From NCBI GenBank assembly GCA_005281725.1, contig SSBO01000010.1, forward strand, positions 986,461 to 1,050,460: a DNA stretch of 64,000 nucleotides, given 5' to 3'. Made by a program: the position numbers and the translations under genes. The DNA is from Wuchereria bancrofti (Eukaryota; Nematoda; Chromadorea; Rhabditida; Onchocercidae). Position 1 is the first letter of the stretch; each line of letters starts with the position of its first letter. Below are positions 26,286 through 64,000 of this stretch, piece by piece. Below the pieces are notes generated by a model. The model saw only the letters and a list, made by a program, of their open reading frames with translations. It was not told the origin of the DNA and made no database searches.

Positions 26286-26412
26286 ATCATAAATTCGTTC
26301 AAATTAAGCAATAATTTTATTCCATCATAAACATAAAATGCATCGTAAATTCAAAAATTCTATCATAAACTTAGCAAATGAATTGATAATTAATCCCTTC
26401 TTGCATCATAAA
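26286..26412 (+). promoter_or_regulatory. Cluster of ATCATAAA octamers
   Basis: Four exact ATCATAAA copies (26286, 26324, 26362, 26405) and one ATCGTAAA (26342) lie on the same strand within 127 bases. The complement TTTATGAT resembles Caudal/posterior-Hox binding sites. Location is about 2.1 kb upstream of the par-1 start, so an enhancer is possible but unproven. Confidence 0.25.
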
Positions 26413-28400
26413 ACATTTTAATATGTTTGAAGCATAAAATTTATTAGTTGTATGGAAGATCAGTGAATAAAAATACAATTGTCCTTTAGTTTTAGGTACC
26501 ATTGGATATTGATGTACTTTTTTCATTTTTGCTTTTCTTGGAAGAAAAGATTTATAGTAAACATTTTTACGTCAAGAACTTCTCCGTTTCAACTTTTTTG
26601 TTAATTAAAATTGATTGCTGGCAGATTTCAGTAATCGTTACATTTACACATTTTAACAGTAATTTACCTAGCATTTACTACTACTTGTCGCATTCACCGA
26701 TTTATCATTTTTGAAACCTTTCTATTATTATTTGATGGAACAGCTAAAAATAAAAAAAGTGCCAAGTAATAAGTGATTTGCTCACATAAATTGAAGTTTT
26801 TACCTCATCAAATGCTTAGTTGGAACAAAGAAAGTAAGTGGTTGTCACTGAACGTGAAACTCTGTCACAGCTGTTTACAGCGTCATTATTATTATCATAA
26901 ACTGTAAACTGAAAATGGTTACTGTAATACCTATGAGATTTTGTAAAACGGACAAAGAGATTTGAAATTGAACGAATCCTTCTGTCTAATTTTAAATTTT
27001 CTTTTTTTCTTTTTATTGTCATTGGCCATTTTTTTTTTTTGCTTTTTCGGTTTCTACTTTGTTAAATTTTTGTTGCAACCATGTTAGCTATTTTGAAATA
27101 TTTTCTTTGCTTAGCCTAGGCTTACATGTCCCAAGAAATGGCAATGGAAAAGAGATGAATTGTCCAGTACACTTTGCCTTGATGTTATTGGAGGAAGTGG
27201 TGGAAGAATTTAGAATTTCAAGTTTAATTTGCATTGAATCATTATGTTTAATTAATTATTTCAAACCAATAAATTTAAAGAAATTTGGTTTAACAATAAA
27301 ATTTTTCAAATTTTATATTTTTATCAGAACGAAAGCAATCTGATTTAAACTAAAATTTTTTAAATTAAACATTTCTTGCATAGTTTAAATTTACTACTTT
27401 TATTTGAAAATTCTATGTCTGGGAGTTGAAATAAAAATTAAATACCAGCTAACTAATTAACCCTTGAGAGATCATCCACATTATTCTCAAATGAACTTGA
27501 CATTAAAATTAAAAGTGCTAATTTAATGAGTATAAGTCACTTCTCGACGACGTTATTATATTCGCATAAATTTTTTGCATTTATAATGGTACAATCAATT
27601 TTTTGATTTTACTATTTTCAATGCAAAAAAGAATGAAATTTTATCACAAATCGATGGTAATGCAATTAGTATAATTATTTTTCTTTCTTTTGTACCACTT
27701 CCCTCATTTTTCATTCTTCAAAGTATAATTTTAGATCATTATTTAGCGCCATTACGTTTTTTTTCTTTTCTCATAATGAGTTTTTACCGGGCGATGGAAT
27801 AACGATTAATAGTTTTATCTAATTATTGATTTATCGGAAAAAGGGAAACTAATTATAGAATCAGTTTTTGCTCAATTTTTCTTGCTTTTTACCAAGAAAA
27901 ATATTTGCAAGCACTAACACCCAAAAGATGGAAAAAAGTAACAAAATTAAGAATGAAGAAAATAAAAAAGAAGAAAACAACACTTCTGAAGCGAAATTAT
28001 TTGATTCGTTTTCAATTTAATCAAATGTCGACATTACGAAAATATCTCTTTAATTAATTACTAATCTCGTCAATTTTATATTTTTATAAGTAAATGGAAA
28101 TTGAAATGATAGCAGTAATTTCTTAATTGAAAATCATCACAATTACTCAAAGCTTATTTGAGATTTCGCTTTAAAAGATTTTTTAAAAATGAAAAAATGA
28201 GAAAAAAGACAAAATTAAGATTTTTTAAACTCTCATAAACTTAACCAAATGCTGTCACCGTGTCATTTCGTTATATTTTGTAAAACAGCTGAATTAGACG
28301 AGAATGTTCTCGAATAGTTGTAATTTTGATGTGATTTGCATAACGATCCAATTCCACTTAGCACTGCTTCAGCGTTCATTTCCCGTTCATTTCATTTCAG

Positions 28401-28515
28401 CATGAGTCATCCGTGAATCACACCGATGTAATGTACAGATGATAAACTAACACAGCGTTCTGCTTTCTGCGCTTGCTTTCAATGAAAATATTTTAACGGA
28501 AAGGGAACAACAAAG
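28401..28515 (+). promoter_or_regulatory. Probable spliced-leader acceptor and short 5' leader of par-1 with four uORFs
   Basis: A strong acceptor (TTTCATTTCAG, ending 28400) lies 115 bases before the predicted start at 28516, with no coding exon upstream. The resulting leader would contain four very short upstream ORFs, at 28402-28416, 28426-28431, 28431-28442 and 28439-28450. One is a bare ATG-TAA. Confidence 0.45.
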
Positions 28516-57438
<28,923 letters not shown>

Positions 57439-60400
57439 TGGGACACTGGAGTGGCAAATATTTTTGATTAAGATTTTGAAATTTGCGTTAATTCGAATTA
57501 TTTTTGGACGAAAGATGTCCCTTAACGACAAAATTCTGATTGAAGTTTTTAAATTATCTATACGAAAAGTACTTAAGAGTACTTATTGTCCTATACTACT
57601 ACCTTCCAACGAATTTTCCAGCCTTTTTTGGCTTGATGGTTTAGTTAACATAATGAAAAACGAAAATGTGGTGAAATTTTATCTTCCTTGAATTTGTAAT
57701 TTCCTTATATTCGCAAAAATAATTGTCCTCAATCTGGGTTTTATTTGTTTCTCTTTTGTGCCACATTCGTTGCATTATTTTTGAACTTAAGTCTTTAAAA
57801 TCTGTGACGTTATTGTAATCCAGTAGAATCAATTTGGTGTGAGTTATAGGATTTGGATTTCGGAAGACAAACTTGTTTCTGTGGAAAAATCTGGCAAGTA
57901 TAGTGTAACCGAAAAAAAAACTTGAGAAAGTAAGAAATTTGTACTCGATAACATATAGGTTGATATAGTAATTAATTGCTGGTCCTCGACTATTTCAGCC
58001 AAATTAATCCTATTTCGGTTGAGGACGGTTATTTTTAGTGGGAAACTCTGATTGTTGGAATCATCCGGCCATCGATTCACACGGTACCTCGTTAGTGATC
58101 CAAATTCTTTCATTTTGTGTACGGTTTAATCATTTTTAGGCAGTGACATATTTAATTTACTCTGTCTTCAACTACCATATTGTACTGTGTAGTAACAAGT
58201 ATACTAGTAGTAGTAGTATGTGTCTTCATTGATGGTAATGCATTTGTCATATACAATGAAGATTTTCTCGAAAAGTTTGAATTTCTTAGTCCCTTAAAAT
58301 GCACATGTCAAGAACATTTGTGCGAGCTTGATTTTTAGTCTATTTTGACGGTTGTTCTTTTTCTACGTTAGTGTTACTGCTTCACATCAAAATCAGAAAT
58401 TGAAATTGACACTGGAATTGAGTAGTCTAAAATCTAGATATAATGTATTCTTTGTGTTTTTGTAAGTTGCTCGGTGTGGCTTTTTGCATAGAGGCCATTT
58501 TCAGCGAGTACCACAAACTATCGCATCTATTCCTATGCGCTGGAAAAAAAACCAATTGCAAATTTTGATGTTTTCTGACACGTTGTGTAAAGGAATCAGT
58601 TGTGTTTCAAATTCGCTGCATCTCTACTGAAAAATGTAATGTGATTTACTCCTCCTTATTCTTTCATCTTGTCATCTTTTGTCTTTTTTCAATTTTCTCC
58701 ACGCTGTTTTATACATTAAATGTTCAGTGTTTTTATTGATTTACCAGCCATCTCATTGGTCATGGCTTTTCATCTGCACATCAGCTCTCTGAATTTTGCA
58801 TCTTCTAAATCTAAGAAAAAAATTCATTTGTAGAACATTTTTTATATTGTATGTTTAACGAAACTGAAAATGGAAGTTCTCTCCGGATTAATTGTTTTAT
58901 TTATTGTGATTCAGTCTTTTTTTGTAGTGAAGAAAAAGATTTCTTATTGACCTGGTCGTTTCCTTTTTCTCAAGTTTAAAAAGTTCATATAGAGTCTGGA
59001 TTTGGCAGTCTGCAGATTGATTCAGTATCCTACTTTTCTTCCCATTTTTATTCCTTTGGCTTGACATTTTTAGAATCATTTATGTGCTATTTATAATTTC
59101 GAAAAAGGTTTGATGAGGCATTTGCTTGCTGATAAAATTGTATAAGTTACTAGGAAGTTCCAGTAAACGGGGATGGGAAAGAAACCGTCAGCCTGTTTCA
59201 AATCCCAAGTAGCACAGTTAAAAATGCAAGGAGGCACACACTGGTGGTTTTACATTTTCACTATTCTGTGCTATTGCTCCATTTGGATTTCATCTTTTGG
59301 GATCTAGCATTGTCCTCCCTCGTATGGCACACAGTATTTTCCGACATTATCGATCGCTTCTCTTCTCCTAATTAACAACTTTTCTCACGTCACTTATGAA
59401 CCGTCGTCTTCTGTTTACTTAGAAACTTTTTACTAACATGACGCAGCAATTTTTGCTCCCAGGTCTAACATGGACCAAAGGTTAGAGGCCCTGAAAGTAG
59501 TTGCTTGTCAAACAAATTACTAAGATGAAATTTTCATAGTTTTCGATCTTCTCTAATGTCAAATTATACCTACTTTTGTCTTTATTAAGATAAAGGATGC
59601 AGTTTTCGTCTTATCGCAAGCACAAATGCAGTGTGAAAAGACCACTGCACAGGTGTATATGAGCCTATCTGTCTGTCATTTCCAAATTCGAAAAGCTGTC
59701 TTCTTTACTTTTAAACAAAGATTTCTTGTAATATGAAGATATTGACCAAACACAAAATGACTAACACTAACTTTCTATCCTTCCTTGCTGAAAGGTCGCT
59801 TAATCTACTTTCATACAATTTACACCTATTACTTCTATTTTCTTTAAATAAATACTCTGACTGCAGTTTTGCAAGATTTCTAAAGTTCCCAGTACCTAAA
59901 ATAATTGAATTGTAGCCGTACTTATCTTGCCATTGCCTCATCGCATCAACAATGTAAGTTTCGCTGAGATGTAATAGTCAATAGCAGCTGCGCGACTATC
60001 ATCACAATATACAGCAGCAGTATATTGCAGTGCAATGCGGACAGCAACATAAAATAGTACGGTCATTTCACAAGTTAGAATGTCAAAAGTCTACCTGAGA
60101 TAGGTAGGTAACTGCGCATCTTCCACTTCCAGTCCCACTTGCTTTATTGAAAAAGAAAAGCCAAGTGGTGAAAAGTGCGCAATATGTTGTCAAACTATAG
60201 CACTGCACTAAGTTATATTTTGCTCCTTCCCACTTATATGTTAAGATGAACACGTGTCTGCTGAGAAACTCTGAGGAATACAAGAGTATCTGGGTACTAC
60301 TGAAATACACGATGACTCATACAATCTCGATTAATTACTTATTTGCAAATACAAATTTGATTGCTCGCCAATAACAGCGGTATTGATGATGATAAAAATG

Positions 60401-61297
60401 ATTAAGCGGTAACACCGTAGCATTACTGAAATTTAAAACTTGAGATTTGGTTTCTTTTTCTCTTCAGCACGCCTTTCAAATTATATGTGATTATGGTGGA
60501 ATCAAAGTAGGGAAAAAATAAGTGGTTTTGCATAAATGCGTACAAACGCCATATATATATATATCTATACATTAATCTCGCTAATAACAACGGTATTAAT
60601 GATGGCCTGTGATTATGTTTTTGTGAGAATCATTTAAACGCTGTAATTTTGTTATAAAAATATACAAAAAGTAAACTGATAAATGAACTAATTCAGTGGA
60701 TTATGATAATGATGATGATGATAATGATGATGATGATGATGCAAATTATTTCTGATGTTGCTTTCTCATATCTGAAGCATTTCCACTTCATAATACTTTG
60801 AAAACGATCTTAACGATTTCTTTGAAACAATTACATATAATAAGCGACATAATGATATACAGCAATGATAATGATAACATTTGATAATAGTAGTGCTGAA
60901 CTAAAATTTAATCTACGTATAGAAGATATAATGGATAAATTATCTATACAGCTAGACAAACACACTGCACAAGCAATAAATTGGTATAGAAATGGAAATT
61001 TTAAATTAAAGGAACGAGCAAGCTTGTCGTTCAGAGGATCAAAATAACATTTGAAAAGAATAATTATAAGTTGATAGGACATTTCTTCATTCACTATTAC
61101 AGTTCTTTTCAACTTGTAAGAGAAATGATTCAGAAAAGCCATAACGAAGAAGGAGTAAAGCTTAATTCAGCTTAATTGACGATTGCAAATTCTCAACGAA
61201 AAGAAGACCAAAGTAAGTTTATAAAATAAATAAAAGTTTTTCACGTTGTCAAAATTTATGAGTTCAGTGATTATTGAACCAAATTGTCACTCAATTT

Positions 61298-61303
61298 TTT
61301 ATT
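61298..61303 (-). terminator. Possible polyadenylation signal of the ACSF2-type gene
   Basis: AATAAA on the minus strand, 380 bases after the stop codon. If used, the 3' UTR contains the CTG repeat. Confidence 0.3.
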
Positions 61304-61504
61304 TTTTTCTTTTTCAGTTTTGTTCACTATTATTTTTGAAAAGAAAAAGGAAAAAGATTCGAATTTAAGAAGTTTCACTTAAATAATTCATAGTGAGAAG
61401 ACGCGTTTAATACATATAAATTCTTTGCTAAAATCATATTTTTCTGAATCATTGTAGATGCAGGATAAAGCAAAGTAAAAAAAGAAAAGTAGTGGTACTG
61501 CTGA

Positions 61505-61552
61505 AGACAGCAATAGCAGCAACAGCAGCAACAGCAGCAGCAGCAACAGCAT

Positions 61553-61648
<96 letters not shown>

Positions 61649-61651
61649 TAG
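61505..61651 (-). repeat. CAG/CTG trinucleotide repeat
   Basis: An interrupted CAG/CAA lead-in is followed by an uninterrupted run of 26 CAG (61556-61633) and six TAG (61634-61651). On the minus strand this is (CTG)26, beginning about 50 bases after the stop codon of the ACSF2-type gene. Open frames of poly-Ala, poly-Leu and poly-Cys across it are artefacts. Confidence 0.95.
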
Positions 61652-61682
61652 TAATAGGGTTTTTCCATGTTGGAAATAATTC

Positions 61683-62399
61683 TTAGCCTCTTGGCTTGGC
61701 AACGTGCTTTTCTGCTTGTACGTCGAAAACCCATTCACCGTTGAAATGATCAACATGTCGTTTGATCTGTAAAAGACGATTCCCAGTAGGCTAAACAAGT
61801 TTTAACTTTAATTTAAGCAAAAAAATTTGCTAGGCTGAAATTGACACTAAAAAAGTGATAAATGATAGTGATAACAGTGCATTTGCTATTTTACATTATA
61901 AGTCATACTTGCACTTTTTTTATTAGACAACTAACAAGAAATGCTATAAGCATTTAATGCAATGGATTACGTGATAGCAACACGTGCTAATATGTTGCTG
62001 TCACGCAAGCAGTTCAATAATTTAGACTTATGATAATTAGATATCAAAAGTAAAGCACTCCGTTTAAATGACCTAGCGGATTATTTAAAAACATTTAGAA
62101 TTAAGTGATAAATTTACTAAAGAAAGAAAAAAGAGAGCAAACCAACCTGCTCCAACCCAAGTTCAATTTTTGATAATTCTCTTATCTCATATTTTTTAAT
62201 TTTACCCGTTACTGTTAACGGAAATTCATTTTCTTTTTTGAATAAAATATATCGTGGAATTTTGAAGTGTGCAATCTGTAAAAAAAAATTGCGGGTTAAA
62301 TTAGGAAAATAAATAGAAAGATTCATTTGATAAAGATATTTATTTTTTTTTGAATAATTACTTGCTACAAGTACTTTCACAAATTACGATCATAATTCG

Positions 62400-62434
<35 letters not shown>

Positions 62435-63771
62435 GTCTCAGAAACAATGAGCAACTATCAGCAGCATATATCAATATCATATTTCTCACTCGTCCTTTGC
62501 AAAAATCCCGGATATCCTCTTCCGTAATATCACCTGCACTATCACGTAACCGTATCCATGCACATACTACTTCACCGTACCGTTCATCCGGCACGCCGAC
62601 AACCTAAAGTCAAAGTGAATAGGCATCATGTATAGGACGATTATTGTAGATGGAATTATCCGGCCATCATCATTTTAAACAACTCTAATCAATAGATCAA
62701 AATTTGCTTTATATGTAAAACAAATTTGATTTCCAAAACTTCATATCGTTTATTTATATTAGATTGATTGACAGATTACAAAGTGATTTCAAAATTATTT
62801 TAGTAATTTAAATAATCGAGGCTATAATCGTACCTTAGTCAATTTATATGCAATTGAAATGAAGAAATTAATTCTTCTCAAATACCTGTACGTCTTCAAT
62901 TTTTGGATGTCGGAATAAATACTGCTCAATTTCTAATGGATAAATATTTTCACCACCACGTACAATCATATCTTTTTTTCTGCCAACAATACTCAACGAA
63001 CCATTCTCATGAATTATACCAATATCACTATAAAACAAAATTTCAATTTCACAATAAATGGTTAACTTATACTAATAAATTGGTTAGCGATCGCAATAGT
63101 GATTTTAACAAATGAACAGATTACTATTTTAATTACTTAAACAATCGAAGAAGAAGAAGAGCCTATAACTGACCCAGTATGATACCATCTATCAGCTGTA
63201 ATTTCTTCTTTAGTCTGACGTTCATTATTCCAATAGTATTTCATCACGGAATAACCTCGTACGAGTACTTCACCACGTTCACCACGTGGTAAAATAATTC
63301 CTTCACTATCAACTACAGCCGACTGCAGAAATATATATCAAAAATTTTCTCAGGTTCATAAGTAAGAAATAATAATTGAGAAATACTAGTACGATACTAA
63401 GAAGTAAGAAGTTACGAATAAAATATACTTTTTTTAAAAAGTGTTGAAATAGAAATTAGAACAAGAAAAAAAAATCATAAGTATACCTCAAGGTGATCCA
63501 TAATATAGCCAACAGATTTGACACGCTCTTCCGGTTGTTCGTCTCTAAGTGACATAAAAGATACTGGACTGGTTTCTGTTGTACCATAACATACCTGAAA
63601 ATTTCAGAAATTCAAACAAAACAAAAAATTGATGGAAAAATTGGAGAAACTATTAGACCAAGTTTAAAAATAAAAAGTAAGATTACACAATCACCTGTAA
63701 ATCACGCATACCCAATTCATTCACAAGTCTTTGACATAAGGCTATAGGACATGGTGCTCCGGCCACAAAAC
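61683..63771 (-). CDS. ACSF2-type acyl-CoA synthetase, C-terminal part (5' end beyond the window)
   Basis: Exons in transcript order are 63771-63695, 63594-63487, 63322-63174, 63027-62886, 62603-62490, 62275-62147 and 61766-61683, all phase-consistent; the gene continues off the right edge. Adenylate-forming signatures appear in order: [65 protein letters not shown] and LTVTGKIKK with the likely catalytic Lys. The family activates fatty acids as CoA thioesters through an acyl-AMP intermediate; mammalian ACSF2 is mitochondrial and prefers medium chains. The last exon adds 27 residues ([20 protein letters not shown] then HVAKPRG) beyond the usual end, joined by a strong acceptor. If that intron were retained, the protein would stop after nine other residues. 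No peroxisomal SKL-type end is present. A 62401-62434 ATCA microsatellite lies in one intron. Confidence 0.87.
62401..62434. repeat. (ATCA)n microsatellite
   Basis: About eight tetramer units inside an intron of the ACSF2-type gene. Confidence 0.9.
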
Positions 63772-64000
63772 CTGAAATGATATGATGGTATGAGGAAATA
63801 GCTACATTACACAAATACTTGATAAATTTTATTATCATTGATTAGTTTATTCTTAACAATAAATGCTAACATTCTCCTTTTATTAGTCTAACGCTTTTAT
63901 TATCATTTATAATGATAACTGCAGGAAAATGTTATCTTGACATACTTTTATCAAGATTATATATATATATATGACATGATATGGTTAATTGTTGAAATGA

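Larger units (their letters stand above)
16040..28400. other. Intergenic region between che-12 and par-1
   Basis: About 12.4 kb with no gene I can support. Open frames here are short, AT-rich or made of simple repeats. It contains several repeats and hairpins listed separately, and an ATT-rich stretch at about 23525-23700. Open frames near 25545-25770 and 27100-27250 look slightly more coding-like by composition but lack splice sites or recognisable domains. Confidence 0.6.
57439..61682. other. par-1 downstream region, no gene seen
   Basis: The first few hundred bases should be par-1 3' UTR. A variant signal AATGAA lies near 57652; the first clear AATAAA found is at 59847. No exon is supported. 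A GAT/AAT run at 60703-60742 and a small hairpin at 60133-60167 (CCACTTG-CTTT arms) are the only structures noted. Confidence 0.5.

Noticed and set aside
57844..58113. 89-codon minus-strand ORF downstream of par-1
   Set aside because: No splice sites, domain or ATG context of note; likely antisense of the par-1 3' UTR.
61388..61798. Poly-Leu, poly-Ala and poly-Cys ORFs on both strands
   Set aside because: All derive from the CAG/CTG repeat. The real coding sequence here is the short last exon of the ACSF2-type gene in another frame.

Overview
The window reads as nuclear DNA of a nematode, most likely a parasitic clade III (spirurid or filarial-type) species. The reasons are high AT content, introns of roughly 100-500 bp (a few of kilobases) with TTTTAG/TTTCAG acceptors, probable spliced-leader acceptors just upstream of start codons, and nematode-style gene content. 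The species assignment is inference. The three genes below were assembled exon by exon. Splice phase closes at every junction except the start of one par-1 linker exon, which has several in-frame options.

Region 1 (1893-16026, minus strand) holds a complete 26-exon gene for a TOG/HEAT-repeat protein of about 1,244 residues. It has two N-terminal TOG-like blocks, a Ser-rich linker and two C-terminal TOG blocks. This is the layout of Crescerin/TOGARAM, C. elegans CHE-12, a ciliary tubulin-binding protein. A near-consensus X-box lies about 1 kb upstream. A 41-bp minisatellite grows out of one of its splice donors.

Region 2 (16.04-28.4 kb) is intergenic, with simple repeats, small hairpins and short tandem repeats but no gene I can defend.

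Region 3 (28.4-57.4 kb, plus strand) is a PAR-1/MARK polarity-kinase gene. Low-complexity N-terminal exons begin at 28.5 kb. A second promoter-like block with an alternative start sits at 36.9-37.4 kb inside a long intron. The kinase and UBA exons occupy 46.9-50.0 kb, a Ser/Thr-rich linker 50.3-56.8 kb, and the KA1 domain 56.7-57.4 kb. Several tandem splice sites and possible cassette exons suggest many isoforms. A miRNA-like hairpin and a frameshifted, coding-like linker remnant lie in the intron at 53.7-56.1 kb.

Region 4 (57.4-61.7 kb) is mostly featureless. Region 5 (61683-63771 and off the right edge, minus strand) is the 3' half of an ACSF2-type acyl-CoA synthetase gene. Its inferred 3' UTR carries a (CTG)26 tract.

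The genes are not an operon. PAR-1/MARK and CHE-12/TOGARAM both act on the microtubule cytoskeleton, but nothing in the sequence shows they work together.
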